Of a stretch of 64,000 nucleotides of DNA, positions 45,562 to 54,939 are shown piece by piece. The stretch spans positions 262,969 to 326,968 of the forward strand of contig JAVJVX010000003.1 of NCBI GenBank assembly GCA_040220875.1, given 5' to 3'. A model generated the notes under the pieces. It saw only the letters and a program-made list of their open reading frames with translations, had not been told where the DNA came from and did no database searches. Origin of the DNA: Alphaproteobacteria bacterium. GTDB taxonomy: Bacteria > Pseudomonadota > Alphaproteobacteria > JAVJVX01. Each line of letters opens with the position of its first letter. Positions within the stretch are counted from its first letter, which is position 1. The position numbers were made by a program, and so were the translations under genes.

Positions 45562-47528
45562 AGTGCAGTCCCTTCGGGCCCTTCGGCCTTTTCCTTCTCG
45601 TGCCAGGCCTGAAACATGAGGAGACCCCAGATCCCCTGCTCCGCGGCCGGATCGCCAGCCAGAAGTCCGGCCCAGGCCTCGCGCACCGTATCGGGAAAAA
45701 AGAATCCCTCCTCGGCCAGCCTGTCCGTTGCCAGCAGTTCTTCCGCCCAGTCGCGCAGCGGGCCACGCAGCCACGCGCCGAGCGGTACGGCGAAGCCCGA
45801 TTTCGGCTGGTCGAGAAGATTGGCTGGTAGGTAATTTTCCGCCACGCGGCGCAACAGGTACTTGCTGTGATCGCGTCTATGGCGGATCGCGCGGGGCAGG
45901 GACCAGATAAATTCGACCAGCCGGTGATCAAGAAGCGGCACGCGCACCTCGAGGCTGTTCGCCATGCTGGCGCGATCCACCTTGGTGAGGATGTCGTCCG
46001 GCAGATATGTTGCCATGTCCCAGAATTGCATGCGGTCCGTGAAATCGGGAAGGTCTCGGTTCACATCGCCGTCCCAGATCAGGCCGCGATACTCGCGCGC
46101 GCCGCGCATCACGGCGACGGGATCGGGCCACTGACTGACCAGGCGACGGTAAATCGCGTTGGGATGCGGCGCGTCGAGGACGCCGAGCAGCTTGATCATC
46201 TTGAGATCGGCCTGACGCGGGCGGCGCGCCTCCGGGACCAGTCCCGCCAGGGCCCGCCAGACATCGGCTGGCAGGACGCCACCCGCCCGCGCGGCCATCC
46301 GGCGCAGCCAGAGGGGCATTTTTTCGATCCGGTCCCACAAATCGGGGGCCCAGCGATGACGGTTATAGCCGAGGAACACCTCGTCCCCACCATCGCCCGA
46401 AAGTGCCACCGTCACGTCACGCCGCGCCACGCGGCTTACCAGGAAACTCGGGATTTGCGAGGAATCTCCAAATGGCTCATCCCAGATTTCGGGCAGGCGC
46501 GGCACCAGATCGAGCGCCTCCTGCCCCTCGATGCGGACTTCCGTGTGATCCGTGCCGAGATGGGCGGCGATGGCCCGCGCCCGATCGGACTCGTCGAAAT
46601 CGCGCTCGCCGAATCCGATGGAAAAACTGCGAACCGGTCGGTCGCTCGCCGCCTGCATGACGGCCGTGACCGCGCTGGAATCAAGTCCTCCCGACAGCAG
46701 CGCGCCCAGCGGCACATCAGCCACCATGCGTGCGCTGACCGCCTCGCGGATCAGGTTATGAACGCGCTCGATGGCGGCGGCTTCCGTGATGTCGGGCGGC
46801 GCGTCGACCGCCTTGCGCGCGATGGCGCGCAGGTCCCAATAACGTTCGGCCTGATCCGCCGGGCTGGCCTGACTGGGCGAAAACCGCATAAGACTGCCGG
46901 GTTCGAGCTTGAAGACACCACGGTAGATGGTGTGCGGGGCCGGGACGTAATTGTGTCGCAGATAGGCGGCGAGGGCCTGGCGGTCGATCTCGCCGGTCCA
47001 GCCCTTAACGCCGCGCAATGCCTTCAGCTCGGAAGCAAAAACCACGCGCCCGCCGATTTCGGCCCAGTAAAGCGGCTTGATGCCGAGCCGGTCCCGGACC
47101 AGCGTCAGCACGCGTGTCTCGCGGTCCCAGAGGGCGAAGGCGAACATGCCCACCAGCCTGGGCAGGGTGCGCGCGAGTCCCCAGTGTGCGATCGCCTCGA
47201 GCAGGACCTCGCTGTCGGAATTGCCACGAAACGGCACGCCTTCAGCTTCGAGCTCGCGGCGGAGCGCGCGGTAATTGTAGATTTCGCCATTGTAGGAGAG
47301 GACGAGCCGGTCGCTCGCCGACATCATCGGCTGATGTCCGGCCGGGGACAGATCGATGATGGATAGCCGCCGGTGGCCGAGCGCGATGCCCTGCGCCGCG
47401 TCGGTCCAGACGCCGTCGCTGTCAGGGCCGCGATGGACCAGCGTGCCCGCCATCCGCCGCGTCAGGGCCGCCAGCGCATCGGCGCTGCTTTGCGGCGCGC
47501 GCTCCAAGATCCCTGTGATGCCGCACAT
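45558..47528 (-). CDS. asnB: Asparagine synthase (glutamine-hydrolysing)-like protein
   Basis: A 656-residue class II amidotransferase. C2 of MCGITGI is the glutaminase nucleophile; HRGPDSDGVW and LSYNGEIYNYRALR belong to the same domain. The synthetase domain has the PP-loop LSGGLDSSAVTAVM near residue 275 and SGDGGDEVFLGYNRHRW further on. Such proteins may make asparagine or amidate a sugar in polysaccharide clusters; coupling to a glycosyltransferase leaves the second option open. The frame extends upstream to 47831, but MCGITGI fixes the start because C2 must be exposed. Confidence 0.92.
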   Translation of the reverse strand: MCGITGILERAPQSSADALAALTRRMAGTLVHRGPDSDGVWTDAAQGIALGHRRLSIIDLSPAGHQPMMSASDRLVLSYNGEIYNYRALRRELEAEGVPFRGNSDSEVLLEAIAHWGLARTLPRLVGMFAFALWDRETRVLTLVRDRLGIKPLYWAEIGGRVVFASELKALRGVKGWTGEIDRQALAAYLRHNYVPAPHTIYRGVFKLEPGSLMRFSPSQASPADQAERYWDLRAIARKAVDAPPDITEAAAIERVHNLIREAVSARMVADVPLGALLSGGLDSSAVTAVMQAASDRPVRSFSIGFGERDFDESDRARAIAAHLGTDHTEVRIEGQEALDLVPRLPEIWDEPFGDSSQIPSFLVSRVARRDVTVALSGDGGDEVFLGYNRHRWAPDLWDRIEKMPLWLRRMAARAGGVLPADVWRALAGLVPEARRPRQADLKMIKLLGVLDAPHPNAIYRRLVSQWPDPVAVMRGAREYRGLIWDGDVNRDLPDFTDRMQFWDMATYLPDDILTKVDRASMANSLEVRVPLLDHRLVEFIWSLPRAIRHRRDHSKYLLRRVAENYLPANLLDQPKSGFAVPLGAWLRGPLRDWAEELLATDRLAEEGFFFPDTVREAWAGLLAGDPAAEQGIWGLLMFQAWHEKEKAEGPEGTAL

Positions 47529-47681
47529 GCTGGCCTGGCCGTCCTCGGTGATCGGGCCCCGGCCGTCCCCGGCGCCGGGTAGCCGGACTATAGGAGCGGG
47601 GCGGGTGGCGAGGCGACCGGAAATTCGGACGTGGGGCCGGCACCGCGCGGGAATCCCGCTTCTAAACTGAGAATTATGCAA

Positions 47682-47710
47682 TTGACAATCATTCTCATTA
47701 GGACGATATT
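47682..47710 (+). promoter_or_regulatory. Iron-regulated promoter with Fur-type box (bfd-bfr)
   Basis: A perfect -35 TTGACA (47682-47687) is followed after 17 bases by GATATT (47705-47710). Overlapping the -35 is TGACAATCATTCTCA (47683-47697), 13 of 14 matches to the 7-1-7 Fur box TGATAAT-N-ATTATCA. Alphaproteobacteria may use Fur/Mur, Irr or RirA instead; a TTCTAAA (47660-47666) resembling half an Irr box lies just upstream. It precedes bfd by about 70 bases and diverges from asnB. Confidence 0.75.
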
Positions 47711-47778
47711 TATCCGGAAGCTCGGGGCGGGCTCGTTGGCGAGCCCCGTTGACCGGCCGGAAAGGAGCGAGCGACGCC

Positions 47779-47964
47779 ATGTATGTGTGCCTTTGCAACG
47801 CGATCAAGGACCAACACATCGAGGCAGCCATCCGTGACGGGGCTGACAGCGTGTCAGCCGTGCATCATCGGCTGGGCTCGACACCCTCGTGCCGGAGTTG
47901 CGACACCCATATCGAGCGCAAGCTGAGCGACGCGATGCACAGGGCCGCGCCGCGAGTCGCCTGA
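47779..47964 (+). CDS. bfd: Bacterioferritin-associated ferredoxin
   Basis: A 61-residue [2Fe-2S] protein with the four expected cysteines, C4 and C6 in VCLCNAI and C38 and C41 in SCRSCDTH. Bfd docks on bacterioferritin and supplies electrons that release stored iron. It is induced by low iron in other bacteria, in keeping with the Fur-type box before it. The ATG is preceded by GGAGCGAGCG. The bacterioferritin gene follows 178 bases later. Confidence 0.93.
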   Translation: MYVCLCNAIKDQHIEAAIRDGADSVSAVHHRLGSTPSCRSCDTHIERKLSDAMHRAAPRVA

Positions 47965-48142
47965 TCCCGCGCCATCTCTCGGCCAGGGGCCGAATTTTGG
48001 ATGCGATCGCGCCTTCCCTCGTCTATCCTGCCAACAGATCAGCCAGTCCCCGGGCGGTGAAAACCGAGTCGGGGACGTCGCATTTCTGACAAACGTGCTG
48101 CGGATGGCTCTCACTCGCAGGGGTTAACGAAAGGACGAGAAT

Positions 48143-48613
48143 ATGAAAGGCGATCGCGAGGTTATCGAACACCTCAATAAGGTCCTCAAGAACGAGCTCA
48201 CGGCGATCAATCAGTACTTCCTTCATGCCCGGATGCTGGATGACTGGGGCGTGAAAGAACTGGGGGCGCACGAATACAAGGAATCCATCGACGAGATGAA
48301 GCACGCGGATGAGCTGATCAGGCGAATCCTGTTCCTCGAAGGCCTGCCCAATCTCCAGGCGCTGAACAAGCTGCTGATCGGCGAGAATGTCGAAGAGATT
48401 CTCAAATGCGACCTGAAGCAGGAAGAAATAGCGATCCCGGATTTGCGCGCGGCCGTCAGGCATTGCGAGAAAGTGGAAGATTTCACGTCGCGCGAGCTGT
48501 TCGAGAAAATTCTCGAGAGCGAGGAAGAACATGTGGACTGGCTCGAAACCCAGCTCACCCGGATTGAGCAGATGGGCCTGCAAAACTATATCCAGCTTCA
48601 GTCGGACGACTAG
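48143..48613 (+). CDS. bfr: Bacterioferritin
   Basis: A 156-residue ferritin-fold subunit. The ferroxidase ligands sit in [17 protein letters not shown] (E18 area), [20 protein letters not shown] (E51, H54 pattern with the haem-binding methionine M52) and the later [14 protein letters not shown] (E127/H130 pattern). Bacterioferritin assembles as a 24-mer cage that oxidises and stores iron. It lies downstream of bfd on the same strand, with no separate iron box that I can see. Confidence 0.96.
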   Translation: MKGDREVIEHLNKVLKNELTAINQYFLHARMLDDWGVKELGAHEYKESIDEMKHADELIRRILFLEGLPNLQALNKLLIGENVEEILKCDLKQEEIAIPDLRAAVRHCEKVEDFTSRELFEKILESEEEHVDWLETQLTRIEQMGLQNYIQLQSDD

Positions 48614-48643
48614 CCGCGCCCGGGTCCGGCGGGGAGCCGGCGG

Positions 48644-49507
48644 ATGTTTCGGACTGACCTTCTGGCGGGCAAGCGCATCCTGGTCACGGGCGGCGGCACC
48701 GGGCTGGGGCGCAGCATGGCGCGGCGTTTCCTGGGCCTCGGCGCGAGTGTCGCCATCTGCGGGCGCCGGGCCGACGTGCTTCGTCGGACAGCGGACGAAC
48801 TCGGCGCCGAAACCGGGGGGCCGATCGGCACTCACCCTTGCGATCTGCGGGACCCGGCCGCGGTGGACGATCTGGCCGACACGCTTTTTGCCGGCGGCGG
48901 TCTCGACATCCTCATCAATAACGCGGCCGGGAACTTCGCCGCACCGACCGAATCGCTGTCATACCGGGCACTCGACGCCGTTCTCGCTCCCACGCTGCAT
49001 GGCGCCGCCTATATCACGCTGGCTTGCGGCCGGCGTTGGCTGGCGGCGGAGAAGCAGGCGCAGGTCCTCAGCATCCTTACGACCTATGCCTTCACCGGCT
49101 CGGCCTACGTCGTCCCCTCGGCCATGGCCAAGGGCGCGCTACTGGCGATGACGCGCAGCCTTGCGGTGGAGTGGGGCGGACGGGGAGTCAGGTTCAACGC
49201 CATCGCCCCGGGCCCGTTTCCGACCGAGGGCGCGTGGGAGCGCCTGGTCCCCAAGCTCGAGGGCGGCCCAGACCTCGCCCGCATGTTCGAGACCCAAAAC
49301 CCGCTCGGCCGCGCGGGCAAGCATGACGAGCTCGCGAACCTGGCGGCCTTCATGCTGGCCGACGAAATGGCTTATCTCAATGGCGAGGTCGTGACGCTGG
49401 ACGGGGGTGAATGGCTGAAGGGGGCGGGGCAGTTCAATTTTCTCTCGTGCCTCTCGGCAGACGATTGGCGACGGGCGCGGGAAGCCGCTAAAAAGGACGC
49501 TGATTGA
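48644..49507 (+). CDS. SDR family protein, 2,4-dienoyl-CoA reductase-like
   Basis: A 287-residue SDR with cofactor site VTGGGTGLGRS (about 14-24) and NNAAGNFAAPTESLS near residue 87. The usual YxxxK active site is replaced by PSAMAKGALLAMTRSLAVEW, keeping the lysine but not the tyrosine. This serine-containing form, with the following NAIAPGPFPTEGAWERL, is what mitochondrial/peroxisomal 2,4-dienoyl-CoA reductases show, so a role in unsaturated fatty-acid oxidation is likely. It overlaps the VWA gene by four bases (TTGA). Confidence 0.87.
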   Translation: MFRTDLLAGKRILVTGGGTGLGRSMARRFLGLGASVAICGRRADVLRRTADELGAETGGPIGTHPCDLRDPAAVDDLADTLFAGGGLDILINNAAGNFAAPTESLSYRALDAVLAPTLHGAAYITLACGRRWLAAEKQAQVLSILTTYAFTGSAYVVPSAMAKGALLAMTRSLAVEWGGRGVRFNAIAPGPFPTEGAWERLVPKLEGGPDLARMFETQNPLGRAGKHDELANLAAFMLADEMAYLNGEVVTLDGGEWLKGAGQFNFLSCLSADDWRRAREAAKKDAD

Positions 49508-50331
49508 CCCGGTCGCGGACCTCGCGAGGAAAGGAAGCACCCGTCACCGTCATGGCCAGGGACGACCAAGCCAGCCACAACCGGCGCGGAGCCCGGCGCG
49601 ACGTGCCCGCCAGCGATGAGGATCCGGCGGGGCGGCCGCCAGTCTCGACCGACGAGGAGATCGCCCGGTTCCTCCATGCCGTCTCGAACCGCCCGGTGGG
49701 TCCTGCCGGTACGCCGGCGCGGCTCATCATGGCGATCGACGCAACAGCGAGCCGCGAGCCGAGCTGGGACATGGCGTGCCAGATTCAGGGCGAAATGTTC
49801 GCGGCCGCGGCGTCTCTCGGCGGCCTCGAAATTCAGCTCGTGTTCTATCGCGGCTTCGGCGAATGCAAATCCACTCCCTGGCTCAGCGGCTCGGACGAAC
49901 TGCTGCGAAAGATGCTGCGTGTCCGCTGCCTCGGTGGCCAGACACAGATTGGCAAGGTGCTGCGCCACGCGCGCCAGGCGCGGCAATCGGATCAGGGCGT
50001 CAGGGCGCTCGTCTTTATCGGGGATGCGATGGAGGAGGATATCGACACATTGTGCGCCGAAGCGGGCGAGCTAGGGATCCTTGGCCTGCCCGCCTTTATC
50101 TTCCACGAAGGCCATGATCCGGTCGCGGCCAAGACCTTCAGGCAGATTGCGCGCCTGTCGGGCGGCGCCTACGCGCCGTTTGATCAGGGAAGCGCGCGGC
50201 AATTGACGGCGCTGCTGCGCGCGGTCGCGGCCTATGCAGCGGGCGGGCTCGCGGCCCTGGAAGGGCAGACGGACCCGGATGTGGCGAAAATCGCGGCTCA
50301 GCTCAAGCTGATCGGTGGGCCGAAGTCGTGA
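49504..50331 (+). CDS. VWA-domain protein of unknown function
   Basis: A 275-residue soluble protein with a charged, probably disordered N-terminus (1-70) and a von Willebrand A-like domain. A MIDAS-type site is complete in a variant form: DATAS at 79-83 (DxTxS instead of DxSxS), T147 in GGQTQIG and D174 in FIGDAMEED. VWA domains bind partner proteins through a metal. Translation probably starts at TTG 49504 in the overlap with the SDR gene (AAGGA upstream); an in-frame ATG at 49552 has no nearby ribosome site. It overlaps the J-domain gene by four bases, suggesting the two products work together. Confidence 0.8.
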   Translation: MTRSRTSRGKEAPVTVMARDDQASHNRRGARRDVPASDEDPAGRPPVSTDEEIARFLHAVSNRPVGPAGTPARLIMAIDATASREPSWDMACQIQGEMFAAAASLGGLEIQLVFYRGFGECKSTPWLSGSDELLRKMLRVRCLGGQTQIGKVLRHARQARQSDQGVRALVFIGDAMEEDIDTLCAEAGELGILGLPAFIFHEGHDPVAAKTFRQIARLSGGAYAPFDQGSARQLTALLRAVAAYAAGGLAALEGQTDPDVAKIAAQLKLIGGPKS

Positions 50332-51068
50332 ATGTGATCCTCTTCCTTGCGCTTGGCATCGGGCTTTTGCTGGTGATCTGGCTGGCCGGACGGGGGCTTG
50401 CCACGGCCCGTCCCGAGACGTTCAAGCGGCTGTCACGCAACCTGGTGATCGCGCTGCTGGCTGGGCTCGGCCTCTACCTCTTCATGACCGGCAAACTGGT
50501 CGGCGCGGCGGCCGCGCTTCTTGGTCTCGCGAGCCTCGCCTGGAACTGGTACGGGCGCCTCAAAATGGGCCAGGCCTTCTACAATCGATACAAGGCGAGC
50601 AAGGGGCCGACGCCCGGCGGCGCGTCCCGGGTCAGGACAGGGTTCCTCGACATGGCGTTGGATCACGAAACGGGGGCTCTCGCGGGGCAGGTCATCAAGG
50701 GGCGCTTTGCCGGACGCGATCTGGGTGATCTCGCTGACCAGGAACTCCTGACCCTGTTCGATGAATGCCGGGCCGCCGATCCGCGCTCCGTCGCGGTCCT
50801 CGAAGCCTATCTCGACCGGCGGCTGGGCCCGGGCTGGCGGGGCGGGAACGAGTCCGCGGGACAGGAGCCACCAGGTTATGGCGCCTCGTCCGGCCCCATG
50901 AGCCGGGCCCAGGCGTTCGACATTCTCGGCCTTGAGGAGGGCGACGATGAGGCCGCTATTCGTGACGCTCACCGGCGGCTGCAGAAGAACCTCCACCCCG
51001 ACCGCGGCGGCTCTTCCCATCTGGCCGCGCTCATCAATCAGGCCAAGGATGTTCTGCTGGGGCGTTAG
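50328..51068 (+). CDS. Membrane-anchored J-domain protein (DnaJ/TIM14-like)
   Basis: A 246-residue protein with hydrophobic helices at about 2-21, 38-56 and 58-75, a soluble middle region containing RVRTGFLDMALDHETG and a C-terminal J domain (about 192-246) with the HPD motif at 223-225 that activates Hsp70 ATPase. A terminal J domain after a membrane anchor resembles mitochondrial TIM14/Pam18 and bacterial DnaJ-like relatives. The start is GTG 50328, overlapping the VWA gene. It may recruit DnaK to the membrane, perhaps for the VWA partner's clients. Confidence 0.85.
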   Translation: MNVILFLALGIGLLLVIWLAGRGLATARPETFKRLSRNLVIALLAGLGLYLFMTGKLVGAAAALLGLASLAWNWYGRLKMGQAFYNRYKASKGPTPGGASRVRTGFLDMALDHETGALAGQVIKGRFAGRDLGDLADQELLTLFDECRAADPRSVAVLEAYLDRRLGPGWRGGNESAGQEPPGYGASSGPMSRAQAFDILGLEEGDDEAAIRDAHRRLQKNLHPDRGGSSHLAALINQAKDVLLGR

Positions 51069-51176
51069 CTTGCCCGGTCCCCGACACTGTGGCACAAGGT
51101 CGGAAACCCGGCGCCACGTCGTCACAACAACCGGCGCGCCTCGACACCGGGTCCGCCAACCGCGACTGGCCTCGTC

Positions 51177-52058
51177 ATGATGACCGCACCTGTCCGAAAA
51201 GCCGTTTTTCCGATCGCCGGGCTGGGGACGCGCTTCCTGCCGGCCACCAAGACCGTTGCCAAGGAAATGCTGCCGGTGGTGGATCGGCCTCTCATCCAGT
51301 ACGGGGTCGAGGAGGCGCTGGCGGCTGGAATCGAAGAGATGATCTTCGTCATGGGCAGCCATCCCTCGGGCGCACGGGATCATTTCCGCCGGGCGGGCGA
51401 ACTCAATGTCGTGCTCGAGGTGCGCGGCAAGCGCGAGGCGCTGGAGGCGGTCAATGCCTGCGTTTTGCCGGACGAGCGTCTTCACGTGGTGCATCAGGAC
51501 GCGCCGCTGGGGCTCGGCCATGCGGTCTGGTGCGCGCGCGACCTCGTGGGCGACGGGCCCTTTGCCGTAATCCTGCCGGATGACCTCGTGACTGGCGCGC
51601 GCCCGTGCCTCGCGCAGATGACCGGGGCCTATGCCGAAACCGGTGGCAACCTCGTCGCGGTAATGGATGTGCCGCGCGCGCATACGAGCCGCTACGGCAT
51701 CCTCGACATTGGCGAGGCGGCGGGCAATCTGGTGGCGATAAAAGGCCTCGTGGAAAAGCCCGATCCGGCCGACGCGCCGTCCACCCTTTCGGTGATCGGA
51801 CGCTATATCCTTCAGCCCGAAATTTTTTCCCACCTGGCCGCCATTGAGAAAGGCGCCGGTGGTGAAATCCAGCTCACCGATGCGATGGCCAAATTGATCG
51901 GCGTTCAACCGTTTCACGGACTCCGGTTTGAGGGGACGCGATTTGATTGCGGCAACAAGCTTGGTTTTCTCGAAGCCAATATTGCCGTCGCGCTCGAGCG
52001 GCCCGACATGCGCGACCAGACCCGACGGCTGCTCGCGGCCTATGGTGGCGGTGGATGA
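51177..52058 (+). CDS. galU: UTP-glucose-1-phosphate uridylyltransferase
   Basis: A 293-residue nucleotidyltransferase making UDP-glucose. The N-terminal signature reads FPIAGLGTRFLPATKTVAKE, followed by MLPVVDRPLIQYGVEEA, with ILPDDLV near residue 130, VEKPDP and GEIQLTDAMAKLI around 228-240. The product is the substrate of the UDP-glucose dehydrogenase encoded 58 bases downstream. The double ATG has no obvious ribosome site. Confidence 0.95.
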   Translation: MMTAPVRKAVFPIAGLGTRFLPATKTVAKEMLPVVDRPLIQYGVEEALAAGIEEMIFVMGSHPSGARDHFRRAGELNVVLEVRGKREALEAVNACVLPDERLHVVHQDAPLGLGHAVWCARDLVGDGPFAVILPDDLVTGARPCLAQMTGAYAETGGNLVAVMDVPRAHTSRYGILDIGEAAGNLVAIKGLVEKPDPADAPSTLSVIGRYILQPEIFSHLAAIEKGAGGEIQLTDAMAKLIGVQPFHGLRFEGTRFDCGNKLGFLEANIAVALERPDMRDQTRRLLAAYGGGG

Positions 52059-52116
52059 GCGTGCCGGCTGGGACCGGCCGCGTTATCTGGCCTGAGAGTG
52101 GGGGAACGGGAGACAA

Positions 52117-53445
52117 ATGCGTATCGCGATGATCGGCACGGGCTATGTCGGCCTGGTGTCGGGAGCCTGTTTTTCGGAATTCGGGGTCGATGTCGTCTGC
52201 GTCGACAAGGATGACAAGAAGATCGAGTCCCTCAGGGCGGGCCGCATGCCGATCTACGAGCCGGGCCTCGAGGACCTGGTAGATGCAAACGTCAAGGCCG
52301 GCCGGCTTGAATTCTCGACTGACCTGGCCAGCGCAGTGGCCGGCGCCGACGCGGTCTTCATCGCTGTCGGGACGCCCTCGCGCCACGGCGACGGCCATGC
52401 CGACCTGTCTTATGTCTACGGCGCGGCGGCCGAGATCGCCGGCGCGCTCGACGGCTATACGGTGGTCGTGGACAAGTCGACCGTGCCGGTCGGCACCGGG
52501 CGCGAGGTGGCGCGGATTATTCGCGAGACACGGCCGGACGCCGAGTTCGACGTGGCGTCGAACCCCGAGTTTCTGCGGGAAGGATCGGCCATCGGCGATT
52601 TCATGCGGCCCGACCGGGTAGTGATCGGAACCGACAGCCCGCGCGCGGTCGAGGTCCTGCGTGCCCTTTACCGTCCGCTTTACCTGATCGAGCGTCCGAT
52701 CCTGTTTACCAGTATCGAGACGGCTGAACTGGCCAAATATGCGACCAATGCGTTTCTTGCGACCAAGGTGACGTTCATCAACGAGATTGCCGACCTGTGC
52801 GAGAAGGTCGGTGCCGACGTGCACGATGTGGCGCGCGCTCTCGGGCTCGATGGCCGGGTCGGGCGCAAGTTTCTCCACCCGGGCCCCGGCTATGGCGGGT
52901 CGTGCTTTCCCAAGGATACGCTCGCACTGACGCGGACCGCGCGCGAGGCGGGCGCGCCGATGCGGATCGTTGAAACCGTGATCGAGGCCAACACGGCGCG
53001 GAAATCAGCCATGGTGGACAAGATTGAGGCGGCCTGCGGCGGGTCGGTCTCGGGCAAGACGCTGTCGATCCTGGGACTTACCTTCAAGCCCAATACGGAC
53101 GATATGCGCGAGGCCCCCAGCCTGGTGATCGTGCCGGGATTACAGGAAAGGGGCGCCCGGATCCGGGCCTATGATCCGGAAGGCATGGGCGAGGCCGGAC
53201 CGCTTCTGCCGGGCGTGACCTGGTGCGAGTCGGCCGAGGCCGCGATGACGGGGGGGGATGCGCTGGTGGTCCTGACGGAATGGAACGAGTTTCGCGGGCT
53301 CGACGCAAGGCGCATCGCCGCCGCCCTCAGAGGCCGCGTCATCGTTGACCTCCGCAATATTTTCGATGCCGCCGCCCTGATCGAGGCGGGATTTGATTAT
53401 GTCGGTATCGGCCGGCGGCCCATGGGCGATAAGACCGGATCATGA
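52117..53445 (+). CDS. UDP-glucose 6-dehydrogenase
   Basis: A 442-residue NAD-dependent enzyme oxidising UDP-glucose to UDP-glucuronate. The NAD site is [19 protein letters not shown] at the N-terminus, [11 protein letters not shown] is near residue 125, and the catalytic cysteine lies in [13 protein letters not shown] near residue 263. Length and motifs fit the Ugd/TuaD family. GGGAGACAA precedes the ATG. It overlaps the phosphomannomutase gene by four bases, forming a sugar-nucleotide operon with galU. Confidence 0.95.
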   Translation: MRIAMIGTGYVGLVSGACFSEFGVDVVCVDKDDKKIESLRAGRMPIYEPGLEDLVDANVKAGRLEFSTDLASAVAGADAVFIAVGTPSRHGDGHADLSYVYGAAAEIAGALDGYTVVVDKSTVPVGTGREVARIIRETRPDAEFDVASNPEFLREGSAIGDFMRPDRVVIGTDSPRAVEVLRALYRPLYLIERPILFTSIETAELAKYATNAFLATKVTFINEIADLCEKVGADVHDVARALGLDGRVGRKFLHPGPGYGGSCFPKDTLALTRTAREAGAPMRIVETVIEANTARKSAMVDKIEAACGGSVSGKTLSILGLTFKPNTDDMREAPSLVIVPGLQERGARIRAYDPEGMGEAGPLLPGVTWCESAEAAMTGGDALVVLTEWNEFRGLDARRIAAALRGRVIVDLRNIFDAAALIEAGFDYVGIGRRPMGDKTGS

Positions 53446-54863
53446 CCGACCGCCACCAGTTTCATTCGAGCATCCTGCGCGAATACGATATTCGAGGCAT
53501 CGTCGGCGAGACTCTGCATCCGGCCGATGCGCGCGCCATTGGCCGGGCGTTCGGCCATATCGTGCGACAGCAGCCGGCGCAGCCCGGGACCGGCGGCCGG
53601 CGGCCGGCCGTCGCCCTGGGCTACGATGGCAGGCTGAGTTCGCCCGAGCTGGCAGCGGCCCTGGCCGAGGGGCTCGCCGACAGCGGCGTCGATATCCGGC
53701 GTATCGGGCGAGGTCCGACACCGATGCTGTATTACGCCGTTCATGAATGTGGCGTGGCGGGGGGCATTCAGGTCACCGGGTCGCACAACCCGCCCGACCA
53801 TAACGGGTTCAAGATGATGCTCGGCCGGTCCTCGTTTTTCGGCGAGCGCATCCGCGCCCTGGGCGAAATCGCGGCCCGGGGTGACTGGGATGAGGCCCTC
53901 GCGGGAGACGCGCGGGGAGAGGCGGAGGATCTCGAAATCTTCGAGTCCTACGTGGCCCGGCTTCTCGAAGGATACCGGGCGGATCGTCCGCTCACGGTCG
54001 CCTGGGACGCGGGCAATGGCGCGGCCGGGGACGCGATGGCCCGCGTGGCGGCCGCCCTGCCGGGGCGCCATGTCACGCTCAATGCTGAAATCGACGGCAC
54101 TTTTCCCAACCATCACCCGGACCCTACTGTGCCCGAAAATCTGGCCCAGCTTCAGGCCGCTGTGGCCGAGCATCGCTGCGATCTCGGCATCGCCTTCGAC
54201 GGCGACGGCGACCGTATCGGCGTGGTCGATGACCGGGGCCGTATACTCTGGGGTGATCAACTCATGGCACTTTTGGCCCGTGATGTTCTGGCCCGTCATC
54301 CGGGGGCGACCATCATCGCTGACGTCAAGGCCAGCCAGGTCCTGTTTGACGAGATTACGCGGCTTGGCGGGAAGCCGTTGATGTGGAAAACCGGTCACTC
54401 CCTTGTCAAGAGCAAGATGGTCGAGACGAACGCGCCGCTGGCGGGCGAAATGAGCGGGCATATCTTCTACAAGGACGGGTATTACGGTTTTGACGATGCG
54501 CTCTATGTCGCGATCCGGCTGCTCGATGTGCTGGCGCGTGGCAAAGAGAAACTGTCGGTCCTGCGTGACGGGCTTCCGCAACGCGTCAATACGCCTGAAA
54601 TCCGGTTCCCCTGCGACGAGGGGCGGAAATTTGAAATTGTCGCCGATGTCGCCCGCCGGCTCGCGGCTGAGGGGGCGGTGGTCAACGATATCGACGGTGT
54701 CCGGGTCACGACGGAAGACGGCTGGTGGCTATTGCGGGCCTCGAACACCCAGGCGGTTCTGGTCGCCCGCTGCGAGGCGGCGGACGAAGCCGGGCTCGTC
54801 CGCCTGAAGACGCAGCTTGGCGCCAGACTGGCCGAGAGCGGTTTGTTGCCGCCCGATTTCTAA
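53442..54863 (+). CDS. Phosphomannomutase/phosphoglucomutase
   Basis: A 473-residue alpha-D-phosphohexomutase. The N-terminal [19 protein letters not shown] is typical of AlgC/ManB; the phosphoserine is in [15 protein letters not shown] near residue 112, the metal loop is [13 protein letters not shown] near 250, and the sugar loop GEMSGHIFY is near 335. It interconverts mannose 6- and 1-phosphate, or the glucose pair, and so could feed both GalU here and the GDP-mannose enzyme at 24-26 kb. Confidence 0.94.
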   Translation: MTDRHQFHSSILREYDIRGIVGETLHPADARAIGRAFGHIVRQQPAQPGTGGRRPAVALGYDGRLSSPELAAALAEGLADSGVDIRRIGRGPTPMLYYAVHECGVAGGIQVTGSHNPPDHNGFKMMLGRSSFFGERIRALGEIAARGDWDEALAGDARGEAEDLEIFESYVARLLEGYRADRPLTVAWDAGNGAAGDAMARVAAALPGRHVTLNAEIDGTFPNHHPDPTVPENLAQLQAAVAEHRCDLGIAFDGDGDRIGVVDDRGRILWGDQLMALLARDVLARHPGATIIADVKASQVLFDEITRLGGKPLMWKTGHSLVKSKMVETNAPLAGEMSGHIFYKDGYYGFDDALYVAIRLLDVLARGKEKLSVLRDGLPQRVNTPEIRFPCDEGRKFEIVADVARRLAAEGAVVNDIDGVRVTTEDGWWLLRASNTQAVLVARCEAADEAGLVRLKTQLGARLAESGLLPPDF

Positions 54864-54902
54864 ACCGGCCTGATATCGCCCGGGCCGCAAGGAAGGGCCT
54901 GA

Positions 54903-54935
54903 CCGGAAGAAAGGGCGCGGCCGGAAGAAAGGGCG
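54903..54935. repeat. Tandem 18-bp repeat carrying two ribosome-site-like cores
   Basis: CCGGAAGAAAGGGCG occurs at 54903-54917 and again at 54921-54935, period 18. The second copy ends four bases before the ATG of the next gene, so each copy supplies a GGAAGAAAGG purine run. Confidence 0.75.
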
Positions 54936-54939
54936 TGAA

